A program made the position numbers and the translations under genes. Shown one piece after another: positions 24,862 to 36,830 of a stretch of DNA of 64,000 nt. Origin of the DNA: Rattus norvegicus (Eukaryota > Chordata > Mammalia > Rodentia > Muridae). Each line of letters begins with the position of its first letter. Within the stretch, counting starts at the first letter, position 1. Under the pieces are notes generated by a model. It had not been told where the DNA came from. It saw only the letters and a list, made by a program, of their open reading frames with translations, and did no database searches. Where the stretch lies: contig NC_086020.1 of the NCBI RefSeq assembly GCF_036323735.1, positions 89,042,210-89,106,209 of the forward strand. Direction: 5' to 3'.

Positions 24862-25593
24862 CTGTTGCATGTAGGAATATTATCAGTTCATGTCATAGCA
24901 GTAATATCAACAAACATTAAGCAGAAAGCCAATAATGAAAGCCCTTGCTTGTTGAGAATATTGTAATACTTCTCTATTCTATTCTTTGCAAGCAGTGTGG
25001 CTCTGTACCTTTTTCTAAAGATTTATTCTATTTTCTTGTTCAATATATCTTACAAGAATTGTGAATTAGAAATTGTTGTTTCTCTGTGTTGAGACAAATC
25101 CATGAGACATTGTACAATTATTCTTGCTCTAGTGATGGGTACACACCTAGTAGATGTGTGACAACAGCTCCTAGTTTGTCAGAGGATAGAAGCAAGACAA
25201 GCTATGCTAGCCCTAGAACTGTGAGAATAAATGGCACAATTTAAAAAGAATGATGGTTCTAGGATTCCATTATTTTCTTCTGTTACCTGACAAGAAGCCA
25301 TTGAGTGTAAACATGGTCAACTGTCCTTAAATTTTGTAGAGTTGATGTCTGTGATATTGGAGAAAGCATGGCTTCAGAAAATATAGCAGGTGGTTAGACT
25401 GAGTAGTCAAGAAGTAGAGAATAGGCAAAACCTGTGAACAGTCTTTAAAACCACAGAGATCATTTCCTCAGACTTAGTTCCTCTACTATGTCTTCACGCT
25501 CAAAAAATGTCATAGTGTTCCCAAGTGGTACCTTAAGCTGAGACTTAGCATTCAATCACATGAGCCTATATGAGACATTTCATATCTATACCA

Positions 25594-25640
25594 AAAAAAA
25601 AAAAAACCCAAAAAACAAAAAACAAAAAACAAAAAACAAA
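25594..25640. repeat. A-rich (CAAAAAA)n simple repeat
   Basis: About five units of CAAAAAA after a 13-base A run; probably an old retroelement tail. Confidence 0.85.
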
Positions 25641-25844
25641 CCTCAGCCACTAAACTGTAAGATGCTATTTAATTACATAAATAATCCTCCATTCTATTCC
25701 CATTTGCATGAGGTGTATAATTGTTCCTGAGTCAGTCTCATCTCACTCTTATTCTGCTTTTTACCAACAAAAACACTTGATCTTATTCAAGCATTATACT
25801 TAGAACCTTATTTTGGAGATTGATTTCTTTTCTTTATTTTATTG

Positions 25845-26635
25845 GATATTTTTAAGTTTACATTTCAAATGTTATCTCCTTTCCTGGTTTCCTGTCATAA
25901 CCCCTCCTTGCCCCCTTCCTTTCTTCTATGAGGGTGGTTGCCCACCCAAACACCCACCCCTCCCCGTCTCCCTGCCTCAACATCCCCCTACACTCGGGGA
26001 TCGAGCCTTGGCAGGACCAAGGGTTTCTCCCTCATTGGTGGTCACAAAGCCATCCTCTGCTACATATGCAGCTGGAGCAATGGGTCTGTCAATGTGTACC
26101 CTTTGAATAGTAGTTTAGTCCATGGGAGCTCTGGTTGGTTGGTATTATTGTTCTTTTGGGGTTGCAAACACCTTCAGCTCCTTCAATTTTTTCTCTTACT
26201 TCTCCAATAAAGATGCTGTTCTCAGTCCAATGTTTGGTTGCGAACATTCACCCCTGCAATTGTCATGCTTGGCAGAGCCTCTCAGGAGACCGCTATATCA
26301 GGCTCCTGACAGCATGCACTTCATGGCATCAGCAATATTGTCTGGGTTTGGTGGCAGTATGTAGATGGGCTGGGTTCCCAGTTGGGGCAGCCTCTGAATT
26401 GCCGTTCCTTCAGTCTCTACTCTAAACTGTCTCCCTATTTCCTCCTATGAAAACTTTTGCTCACCCTTCTAAAATGGACTGAAGCATCAGCACTTTTCCC
26501 ATTGTTCTTCTTGAGCTTCATGTAGTCTGCGGATTGTATTTTGGGTAATTCAAGCTTTTGGGATAATATCCACTTAGTGAATGCATACCATGTGTATATT
26601 TTTTTGTGATTGGGTTACCTCACGCAGGATGATCT
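25845..26635 (-). mobile_element. LINE-1 3' end fragment, minus strand
   Basis: Reverse complement of an L1 3' UTR and the last codons of ORF2: purine-block complement at 25900-25990, cctctgctacatatgcagct at 26054, and the ORF2 end near 26550-26635. It abuts a second, similar L1 end. Confidence 0.85.
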
Positions 26636-27897
26636 TTTCTTTTATTTACGTTTCAAATTTTATCCTCTATCCTGTTTTCCTATTTATAATCGCCCTATTC
26701 AATACCCGCTCCTCCTTCTTCTATGAGGGGGCTCATCCTCCCCAACCACCCACCCCTTCCTACTTTTCTGCCCTGATATTCACCTACATGGGGGGGGCAA
26801 TTTTTGGCAGGACCAGGGGCTTCTCCTCCTATCGGTGCCCCTAAGGTCATTCTCTGCTACATATGCAGCTGGAGCCATGGGTCTGTCCATGTGTACTCTT
26901 TGGCTGGTGGTTAAGTCCCTGGGAACTCTGATTGGTTTATGTTGTTCTTATGGGGTTTCAAGCCCCTTCACCTCCTTCAATACTTTCTCTAAGTCCTCCA
27001 ATGTGGACCCTGTTCTCAGTTCAATAGTTGGCTGTGAGCATTCACCTCTGTATTTGTCAGGCTCTGGCTGAGAATCTCTGGAGACAGCTATATCAGGTTC
27101 CTGTCAGCAGGCACTTCTTAGCATCAGCAATATTGTCTGGGTTTGGTGGCTGTATGTATGGGCTAGATCCCCAGGTGGGGCAGACTCTGAATGACCATTC
27201 GTGTAGTCTCTGCTCCAAATTTTGTCTCCATATCTCCTCCTATAAATATTTTTGGTCCCCATTTATGAAGGACTGAAGCACCTGCACTTTGGCCGTTGTT
27301 CTTCTTGAACTTCATGTGTTCTGTGAATTGTATCACTGGGTAATCCGAGCTTTTGGGCTAAAGTTCATTTATCAATGAGTGCATACTATGCTTTTATTGT
27401 GATTGGGTTACCTCACTCAGGATGGATGATATTTTCTAGTTCGATTCATTTGCCTATGACTTCATGAAGCCATTGATTTTGAGAGCTGAGTAGTACTCCA
27501 CTGTGTAGATGTACCACATTTTCTATATCCATTCCTCTGTTGAGGGACATCGGGGTTCTTTCCAGCTTCTGCCTATCATAAATAAAGCTGATGTGAACAT
27601 AGTGGAGCATGTGTCCTTGTTAAATGTTGGAGCATCATTTGGTTATATGCCCAGTTTTGTATAGCTGATTCAGGTAGTACTATGTACAATTCTCTGAGAA
27701 ACCTCCAGACTGACTTCCAGAGTGGTTGTATCAGCTTGAAATCTTACCAACAATGGAGAAGTCTTCCTCTTTCTCCACATCCTAACCAGCATCTGTTGTC
27801 ACTTGAGTCTTTCTCTTTGCCATTCTGACTTGTGTGAGGTGGAATCTCAGGGTTATTTTGGTTTGCATTTCCCTGATGATTAAGGATGTTGAACATT
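26636..27897 (-). mobile_element. Second LINE-1 3' end fragment, minus strand
   Basis: It repeats the same 3' UTR layout as 25845-26635 but extends further into ORF2 (about 27290-27897, the region encoding the Cys-rich motif). The two are separate, same-orientation insertions. The right end is interrupted at a T run that begins another insert. Confidence 0.85.
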
Positions 27898-28385
27898 TCT
27901 TTTTTTTTTTTTTTGTAATAAACAAAGGCGAGTTTTATTATGGAGACCTATTCGCACAGGAGACAGAGGTGTCGACCTGGAGAGGCTGGGAGAAAGAGTA
28001 TTTAAAGGCAGAGGCTGTGAGCACCAGGGGATGGGGGGATGTCAAAGGGGAATGTACCACAAGTTACAGGATTGTTTTATGGTTCTAGGAGATAAGGGGA
28101 CGCCAAAAGGTTTTATGGCCCCCTGGTTCCTGGAACAGAGCTACTAAATCAGGAGAACAGTTGGGAAAAAGTTTGTCAAAATTGATGAAGCATCTGTATT
28201 TGAAACACCTCTGGTTAGCCTTGGGCTGTCCGGTTTCCTGGAATGCTCTCTGCAGGACACAATGGCTGAAAAGCACAAGTAGGGGCTTATCAGGGTCTGG
28301 AGGACATCTGGTTAAAGTATGACTCTGAGTAAGCTGGGGGGATGTCTTTGGATGGTTTATGGGTCAGTCCTTGATAGCCTGAGCT
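27898..28385 (-). mobile_element. Retrocopied ERV LTR (U3-R) transcript end with poly(A), minus strand
   Basis: On the minus strand the block ends in an AATAAA (complement at about 27938-27943) followed about 17 bases later by a 16-base A run (T run at 27900-27915). It also has a TATA-like TTTAAATA near 27996-28003. Parts resemble the solo LTR at 58279-58754 (ttgtaataaacaa; gacagagg.gtcgacc). An LTR-like sequence ending at the poly(A) site with a genomic A tail suggests L1-mediated copying of a retroviral RNA end rather than a provirus. The left/right limits are approximate. Confidence 0.5.
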
Positions 28386-28469
28386 GGTTCTTGTATTCCT
28401 TTTCTTTTCTTTTTTTTTTCTCTTAGGATCATTTATTAAAAAAAAAAGTAAAATAATCACAAGCTGAAT

Positions 28470-28625
28470 GCAGAAACACATCAATACATCATCCATCTTA
28501 GTCCAGTAGATTTCATTCAAGACATGAAGGGATGATTCAATATGTGGAAATCCATTGATATAATTCAGTATATAAAAACTGAAAAAAGTCACATGATTAT
28601 ATCATTAGATGCTGAAAAATATCGG
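28470..28625 (+). mobile_element. Old LINE-1 ORF2 RT fragment
   Basis: Resembles the L1 RT block around 19140-19290 (the F-I-P-G-M and L-D-A-E-K regions) but is diverged. Confidence 0.65.
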
Positions 28626-28639
28626 GAAAATTCCATCAT

Positions 28640-29698
28640 TTCTTTTTTTTATTTTTTATTTTTTTTATAGACACCTTCACACTCTTTACTCCCTTTACCT
28701 AATACGTCCTTAATGCACTAACAACCTAAAGAATCCAATTAAAAGAATCGAAGTTTACAACACGGCGGGACAGCGAGACCGCCATGGTTCTATATCATGA
28801 CACAGTGAGTGAAGGGTTAATTTGGAATTTCTGCTCCATAAACTATTCCCAAATGGTTTGCTGCACCCATAAGAGATAAACACACAATACTGCCGCTGCT
28901 GATCCGTAGCGTGGCTTCTTTTCTTTTCTTTTCTTTTCTTTTCTTCTCTTTTCTTTTTTTTTAAGCTGAGCACAACTATTATCATTTTGTAATTAAAAGC
29001 ATAAAATATATCTAACACCCAGTCCAACACTACATCAGTTATACAGAATATTTAGTTATCCATTCCATTATTATCCATTATTTAAGAAAGGCCTAAAATC
29101 TATATTATATCTTGCTAGCTTGTACACTATCTGATAACTATCCAATAAAATATGTATTTTCAGAGTTAAACAGCCTGATAGGCTATGAAACTAGAATCAG
29201 TCTTCAACCCCATCAGAAATCTGAGAACGACCAAATATCTATACACATAGGAAGCCTAACATGGCTTCCAGAACTGAGAGGTTGTAGAGACAAATCTCCA
29301 CTAGTGCAGTCGCCTGTTAGGAACATGTGAGTGCAAGTCTTCTGTCTTCGGGCCCAAAATCAACTGACAGACTCTTGAAATGGAGATTTTGAAGGGATAA
29401 TCACCCTGTCTTGGCAGAGTTTATCAGTCAAATATTCTGCATAATTTGTCCTTTTCTGGACAGTATAGTCTGCAGATGAAACAGGCAGTTTTGTCAAGTG
29501 GCTGCCTAGCCACAAATTATTTCCTCACCTGAAAGTAGAGATGTTCACATTCTTCATTAAATCCACCAAAGGGGAACAGTTAGGAGCAGATATGTCTCAA
29601 AAAAAGATAAATAACTTTAAATCTCATACTTTGTGGATTTCTGACATTTGTGAAAACCATCTATGTATATGAGACTATCTGGACTGTTGCTTTATATC
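28640..29698. other. Unassigned segment with (TTTTC)n tract
   Basis: It begins with a T-rich run (28640-28670), as a minus-strand retrocopy tail would, and holds a (TTTTC)n tract at about 28917-28963. I recognise no coding frame. It may be an older rodent repeat. It is the flank of the L1-D chimera's poly(A) side. Confidence 0.35.
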
Positions 29699-29868
29699 TT
29701 TTTTTTTTCAGTTACTACTGTACTTTATTGTGTTCAACCAAATCACCATGTTACAAAAATAGCAAGCTGCGATAATAAAAAATAAGGCTCCTCTATCCAG
29801 CACCAGATAGCATCATTTTACTTTCAAGCCTAGAAATTGCACACTTGTATATAAACCAACCGAAGATG
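29699..29868 (-). other. Non-L1 polyadenylated 3' end inside L1-D
   Basis: On the minus strand this is AT-rich, 3'-UTR-like sequence ending with AATAAA about 15 bases before a 10-base A tract. I do not recognise the donor gene. Confidence 0.7.
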
Positions 29869-30263
29869 AGGATTGAGAGTTCATCTTGGTGGATTTTTCC
29901 TTTGATGAATATGAAGTGTCCTTCCTTATCTTTTTTGATGACTTTTAATTGAAAATTGATTTTATTTGATATTAGGATGGCTACTCCAGCTTGCTTCCTC
30001 TGACCATTTGCTTGGAAAGTTGTTTTCCAGCCTTTCACTCTGAGGTAGTGTCTGTCTTTGTCTCTGAGGTGTGTTTCCTGTAGGCAGCAGAATGCAGGGT
30101 CCTCATTGCGTATCCAGTTTGTTAATCTATGTCTTTTTATGGGGGAGTTGAGGCCATTGATGTTGAGAGATATTAAGGAATAGTGATTATTGCTTCCTGT
30201 TATATTCATATTTGGATGTGAGGTTATGTTTGTGTGCTTTTCTTCTCTTTGTTTTGTTGCCAA
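29869..30263 (-). pseudogene. L1-D ORF2 N-terminal fragment (endonuclease start)
   Basis: Encodes the first part of the L1 endonuclease (L-N-I-N-G-L-N, Q-E-T-H), in one open frame and very similar to 17432-17810. It ends where the foreign segment begins. At the codon where L1-C carries TGA, this copy has GGA. Confidence 0.85.
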
Positions 30264-30268
30264 GACGA

Positions 30269-31388
30269 TTACTTTCTTGCTTCTTCTAGGGTATAGCTTG
30301 CCTCCTTATGTTGGGCTTTACCCTTTATTATCCTTTGTAGTGCTGGATTTGTAGAAAGATATTGTGTAAATTTGGTTTTGTCATGGAATATCTTGGTTTC
30401 TCCATCTATGTTAATTGAGAGTTTTGCAGGATACAGTAACCTGGGCTGGCATTTGTGTTCTCTTAGGGTCTGTATGACATCTGTCCAGGATCTTCTGACC
30501 TTCATAGTTTCTGGCGAAAAGTCTGGTGTGATTCTGATAGGTCTGCCTTTATATGTTACTTGACCTTTTTCCCTTACTGCTTTTAATATTCTTTCTTTAT
30601 TTTGTGCGTTTGGCGTTTTGACAATTATGTGACGGGAGGTGTTTCTTTTCTGGTCCAATCTATTTGGAGTTCTGTAGGCTTCTTGTATGCCTATGGGTAT
30701 CTCTTTTTTTAGGTTAGGGAAGTTTTCTTCTATGATTTTGTTGAAGATATTTACTGGTCCTTTGAGCTGGGAGTCTTCACTCTCTTCTATACCTATTATC
30801 CTTAGGTTTGATCTTCTCATTGAGTCCTGGATTTCCTGTATGTTTTGGACCAGTAGCTTTTTCTGCTTTACATTATCTTTGACAGTTGAGTCAATGATTT
30901 CTATGGAATCTTCTGCTCCCGAAATTCTCTCTTCCATCTCTTATTCTGTTGGTGAAGCTTGTATCTACAGCTCCTTGTCTTTTCTTTTGATTTTCTATGT
31001 CCAGGGTTGTTTCCATGTGTTCTTTCTTGATTGCTTCTATTTCCATTTTTAATTCCTTCAACTGTTTGATTGTGTTTTCCTGGAATTCTTTCAGGGATTT
31101 TTGTGTCTCCTCTCTATGGGTTTCTACTTGTTTATTTATGTTTTCCTGGAATTCTTTCAGGCATTTTTGCGATTCCTCTCTGTAGGCTTCTACTTGTTCT
31201 CTAAGGGAGTTCTCCACGTCTTTCTTGAAGTCCTCCAGCATCATGATCAAATACGATTTTGAAACCTGATCTTGCTTTTCTGGTGTGTTTGGATATTCCA
31301 TGTTTATTTTGGTGGGAGAATTGGGCTCCGATGATGCCATGTAGTCTTGGTTTCTGTTGCTTGGGTTCCTGCGCTTGCCTCTCGCCAT
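30269..31388 (-). pseudogene. L1-D ORF1, one 2-bp frameshift
   Basis: The ATG at 31388-31386 opens an ORF1 that is intact for about 155 codons. Near 30940 two bases are missing relative to L1-C, shifting the frame. The remainder (to a stop at 30271-30269) is open in the other frame and includes the C-terminal end that L1-C lacks. The coiled coil has two tandem 66-bp units (31065-31130 and 31131-31196), each encoding a 22-residue block with K-E-F-Q-E-N, where L1-C has one. Such length variation in the ORF1 coiled coil is known for rodent L1. Confidence 0.88.
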
Positions 31389-32078
31389 CAGATTATCTCT
31401 CGTGTTACTTTGTTCTGCTATTTCTGACAGTGGCTAGACTGTCCTATAAGCCTGTGTGTCAGGAATGCTGTAGACCTGTTTTCCTGTTTTCTTTCAGCCA
31501 GTTATGGGGACAGAGTGTTCTGCTTTCGGGCGTGTAGTTTTTCCTCTCTACAGGTCTTCAGCTGTTCCTGTGGGCCTGTGTCTTGAGTTCACCAGGCAGG
31601 TTTCTTGCAGGGGAAAAGTTGGTCCTACCTGTGGTTCCAAGGCTCAAGTTTGCTTGTGGGGTACTGCCTAAGTCCTCTCCGCGGCGGCAGCAACCGGGAA
31701 GATCTGCGCCGCTCTTTCCGGGAGCCTCCGTGCACCAGGGTTCCAGATGGTGTTTGGTGTTTTCCTCTGGCGTCTGGACGTGCGCAGAGTGCAGTCTCTT
31801 CTGGCCTCCCAGGCACGCCCGCCTCTCTGAAGGTTCAGCTCTCCCTCCCATGGGACTTGGGTGCAGAGAACTGTTTATCTGGTCTGTTTCCTTCAGGTTC
31901 CGGCGGTGTCTCAGGCACAGGGGTCCTGCCGCTCCTGGGCCCTCCCCTACGGGAACCCAGAGGCCTTATACAGTTGCCTCTTGGGCCAGGGATGTGGGCA
32001 GGGGTGGGCAGTGTTGGTGGTCTCCTCCACTCTGCAGCCTCAGGAGTGCCCACCTGACCAGGCGGTGAGGTCTCTCTC

Positions 32079-35000
32079 CAAACATTTCTTTAGGTACTTC
32101 TCAGCCAGTCGATATACTTCAGCTGAGAAATGTTTGTTTAGCTCTGTACACCATTTTAATAAAGTTATTTGACTATCTGGAATCTAACTTCTTGACTTCT
32201 TTGTATATATTGGATATTAGCCCTCATTTGGATGTAGAATTGGTAAAGATCTTTTCCCAATCTGTTGGTTTCCATTTTGTCCCAATGATATTATCCTTTG
32301 CCTCACAGAAGCTTTACAATTTTATAAGGTCACATTTGTCCATTCTTGGTTTTAGAGCATATACCATTGGTTTTACTTTCAGAAAATTTTCCTCAGTGCC
32401 ATGTTTTTGAGGCTCTTCCCCATTTTTTCTTCTATCAGTTTGAGTGTATCTGGTTTTATGTGGAGGTCCTTGATCCACTTGGACTTGAGCTTTTTACAGT
32501 GCAATAAGAAAGAATAGCTTGGTTTCTATTCTACATATTGACCTACAGTTGAACCAGTACTCTTTGTTGAAAATGTTATCTTTTTTCTATTGGATGGTTT
32601 AACTCTTTTGGCAAAGATCAAGTGACCATAGGTGTATGGGTTCATTTCTGGGTCTTCAATTCTATTCCATTTATCTACTTGACTGTCTCTGTACCAATAC
32701 CATAAAATTTTTATCACTATTGCTCTTTAATACTCCTTGAGGTCAGGGATGGTGATTCCACTAGCAGTTCTTTTATTATTGAGGATAGTTTTCACTATCC
32801 TGTGTTTTTTGTTATTTCAAATGAGTTTGCAAATGCTCTTTTTAACTTTATAGAGAATTGAGTTGGGTCATTGAATCTGTCAATTTCTTTTGGCAAAAGG
32901 GTAATTTTTACAATATTAATCCTGTCAATCCATGAACATGGGAGATCTTTACATCTTCTGAGATCTTCTTCACTTTCTTTCTTCAGAGACTTGAAGTTCT
33001 TGTCATACAGGCCTTTTACTTGCTTGGTTAGAGTCACAATGAGGTATTTTATATTATTTGTGATTATCGTCAAGGGTGTCATTTCCTTATTTCTTTCTCA
33101 GCCTTTTTATTGTTTAAGTAGAGGAAGGCTACAGATATGTTTGTGTTAATTTTATATCCAGCTGCTTTGCCGAAGTTGTTTATGAGGCTTAAGAATTCTC
33201 TGGTGGAACTTTTGGGGTCATTTAAAAGTATATTATCATATCATCAGCAAATAGTCATATTTTGACTTCTTCCTTTCCAATTTCTATCCCTTTGACCTTT
33301 TGTTTTTTTGTCAGATAGCTCTGGCTAGGACTTCAAGTACTACATTCAATAAGTAGGGAGAGATTGGGCAGTCTTGTCTAGTCCCTGATTTTAGTGGGCT
33401 TGCTTCAGGTTTCTCTCCATTTAGTTTGACACTGGCTGATCTTCTGTAGACTTTTAACATGAAGGAATGTTGAGTTTTTCAAGTGCTTTCTTGCCATTTA
33501 ATGAGATGATCATGTGGTTATTTTCTTTTAGTTTGTTTATATAGTGGATTATGATGCTGTATTTTCATATATTGAAACTTTCCTGCATTCCCTGGGATGA
33601 GGCCTACTTGACCATGATGGAAGATCTTTTTGATGTGTTCTTGGATTCAGTTTGTGAGAATTATATTCAGTATTTTTGCAGCGATATTCATGTAGGAAAT
33701 TGGTCTGAAGCTCCTTTACTTTGTTGGGTTTTTTTGTGGTTTACGTATAACCATAATTGTGGCTTCAGAGAATGAATTGGGTAGTGTTTTTTCTGTTTCT
33801 ACTTGGGGGATAATTTGAACAATACTGGTACTGGTTCTTATGTGAAGTTCTAATAGAATTCTCCACAAAACACATCCGGTCTTGGGCTTTTTTTGGGGGG
33901 GGGGACTTTTAATAACTGTTTTTATCTCTTTAGAAGTTATTGGGCTGTTTAGATTGTTTCTCTGATCCTGATTTAACTTTGGTAAGTAGTATCTGTCTAG
34001 AAAATTATCCATTTCATCCAGATTTTCTAGTTTTGTTGAGAATAGCTTTTGTAGGAAGATCTGATGATTTTTAAAATTTCCTCAGATTCTTTTGTTATGT
34101 CTTCCTGTTTATTTATGATTTTGTTAATTTGCACATTCTCTTTGTGTCCTCTGGTTAGTCTGGCTAAGGGTTTATCTATCTTCTTGTTTTTCTCAAAGAA
34201 CCATGTCCTGGTTTTGTTGATTCTTTGTATAGTTCTTTTTTTTAAATCCACTTTGATGACTTCAGCCCTGAGTTTGATGTGTGCTCCTCTTGGGTATATT
34301 TGCTTCTTTTTGTCTTAGAGCTTTCACATGTGCTGTCAATCTCCTAGTGTATGCTCTCTCCAAATTCTCTTTGGAGGTACCAAGAGCTATGAGTTTTCCT
34401 CTTAACACTGCTTTCATTGTGTTCCATAAGTTTGGGTATGTTGTGCCTTCGTTTTCATTACATTCTAAAATGTCTTTAAATTATTTCTTTATTTCTTCTT
34501 TGACCAAATTATCATTGAGTAGAACATTGTTTTACTTTTGTTTGTATCTGGGCTTTCTGGTGTTTTTGTTGTTATTGAAGTTCAACCTTAGTGGATGGTG
34601 ATCTGATAGGATGAGTGGGAGTATTTCAGTCTTCTTGTCAAGACCTGTTTTGTGTTGATTTTATGGTCAATTTTAGAGAAGGTACCATGAGGTTCTAAGA
34701 GGAATGTATACTCTTTTGTTTTAGGATGAAATGTTTTATAGATATCTGTTAAAGCCATTTGTTTCATAACTTCTGTTAGTCTCTCTGTGTGTCTGTTTAG
34801 TTTTTCTTTCCATGATCTATCCATTGATGAGAGTGGGGTGTTTAAGTCTCCTGCTATTATAGTATGAGTTGCAATGTGTGCTTTGTGCTATAGTAAGGTT
34901 TCTTTTATGAATGTAGGTGCCCTTGCATTTGAAGCATAGATATTCAGGATTGAGAGTTCATCTTGGTGTTTTTTTCCTTTGATGAATATGAAGTGTCCTT

Positions 35001-36830
35001 CCTTATATTTTTTGATAGCTTTTGGTTCAAAGTCAATTTTATTCTTTATTGGAATGGCTTCTCCAGCTTGTTTCTTGGAAACATTTGCTTGGAAAAAATT
35101 GTTTTCCAGCATTTAATCTGAGGTAGTGTCTGTCTTTGTCACTGAAGTGTGTTTCCCGTATGCAGCAAAATGCTGAGTTCTCTTTACCTATCCAGTCTGT
35201 TGGCCTATGTCCTTTTATTGGAGAATTGAGTCCTTGACATTACAAGATACTAAGGAATATTGATTTTTGTTTCCTGTTATTTTTGTTGTTAGAGGTGGAA
35301 TTATGTTTGTATGTCTGTCTTCTTTGGGTTTATTGCAAGAAGATTACTTTCTTGCTTTTTCTACAGTGTCGTTTCCCTTCCTGTGTTGGAGTTTTATGTC
35401 TATTATCCTTTGTAGGGCCAGATGTGTGGAAATATATTGTGTAAATTTGGTTTTGTCATGGAATATCTTGGTTTCTCCATCTTTGTTAATTGAGAGTTTT
35501 GCTGGATAGAGTTTCCTGCGCTGACATTTGTTTTCTCTTATGGTCTGTATGTCATCTACCCAGGATCTTCTGGCTTTCATAGTCTCTGTTGAGAAATCTG
35601 GTGTTATTCTGACAGGACGGCCTCTATATGTTTCTTGCCTTTTTTCCCTTACTGCTTTTAATATTCTTTCTTTGTTTTTTGCATTTGGTGTTTTGACTAT
35701 TATGTGAAGGGAGGAATTTCTTTTCTGGTCCAATTTATTTGGCGTTATGGAGGTTTCCTGTATGTTTATGGGCATCTCTTTCTTTAGGTTAGGGAAGTTT
35801 TCTTCTATAATTTTGTTGAGGATATTTACTGGCCCTTTTAGTTGGTAGCCTTCACTCCCTTTTATACCTATTATCCTTAGGTTTGATCTTCTTATTTTTT
35901 CCTGGATTTCCTGGATGATTTGGTGAAGGAGATTTCTGTGTTCTGCATTTTTTTTGATGGTTGTGTTAATGTTTTCTATGATATCTTCTCTGAGACTCTT
36001 TATCAATTGTTTTTTCTTGGTGATGCTGTGTCTGTGACTCCTAATCTTTTTCCTAGGTCTTCTATCTCCAGGGTTGTCTTTCTTTTTGTTTTCTTTATTG
36101 TTTCTATTTCCATATTTAGATCCTAGATGTTTTTGTTTAATTCTTTCACCTGTTTTGTTGTGTTTTCTTGTAATTTTTATGGTATTTTTGTTTTTTCTCT
36201 TTAAGGGCTTCTACTTGTTTTCCTGTGTTGTCTTGTATTTCTTTAAGGGAGTTATTTATGTCCTTTTAAAAGTCCTCTATCATCATCATGTGATATGATT
36301 TTAAATTCAAATTTTGTTTTTCTGGTTTGTTAGGTTATTTGTTCTTTGCTTTGGTGGGAGAACTGGGCTTTGATGATGCCAAGTAGTCTTGGTTTCTGTT
36401 ACTTAGATTCCTGCACTTGCCTATCACCATCTGGTTACCTCTGGTGTTAACTGGACTTGCTGTCTCTTGCAGTGGCTTGACCCTCCTGTAAACCTGTGTG
36501 TAAGTACTCCTGGAGACTGTCTTTCTTCCAGCAGGGTCTGCGTAGAGACAGGTGTGTCACTGGGTTAGCTCTGGGCACAGGCAGAAACCAGAAGAATACT
36601 GTCCCAAACTGCTCCCCATTTTCTGTGTTCAGAGGGCTCTAGGTGGGTTCCTTTTGGGACAGGACTGTGAGCAGAAGTTGTGTTCTCACCTGCGCTGTCA
36701 GGATTGTTTGCACTTCTGACAGTCCAGCTCTCTCTTTCCCATAAGATCTGGGCACAGAGAGCTGTGGGACTGTGTCAGCTCTGGGCACAGGTGGAAACTG
36801 GTTTTATGCTTTCTATTAATTGTGGTTGTT
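32079..36830 (-). mobile_element. Old, decayed LINE-1, minus strand (L1-E)
   Basis: On the minus strand it runs old 5' UTR-like DNA (about 36830-36430), ORF1 (about 36430-35344) and ORF2 (about 35320-32079), with many stops. The longest ORF1 piece is 36006-35344, with N-L-R-I-I-G and the end of the C-terminal domain. ORF2 pieces include endonuclease (35112-34888; 34824-34588), RT (34251-33716) and the post-RT region (33082-32795; 32717-32526). It stops at 32079 in the ORF2 C-terminal region, exactly where L1-D begins. Confidence 0.88.

Larger units (their letters stand above)
29699..32078 (-). mobile_element. Chimeric LINE-1 retrocopy: L1 5' half joined to a foreign mRNA 3' end (L1-D)
   Basis: Read on the minus strand it runs 5' UTR (32078-31389), ORF1 (31388-30269) and about 130 codons of ORF2 (30263-29869), then switches abruptly at 29869/29868 to about 160 bp of non-L1 DNA with AATAAA (complement 29724-29729) and a 10-base A tail (29708-29699). 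Ordinary L1 copies lose their 5' end; this one keeps the 5' end and lacks the whole L1 3' half. The junction has no splice-donor GT on the L1 side, which favours template switching over splicing. No TSD is visible: the 5' side abuts old L1-E and the 3' side abuts unassigned DNA, so a target deletion may have accompanied the insertion. Confidence 0.85.
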
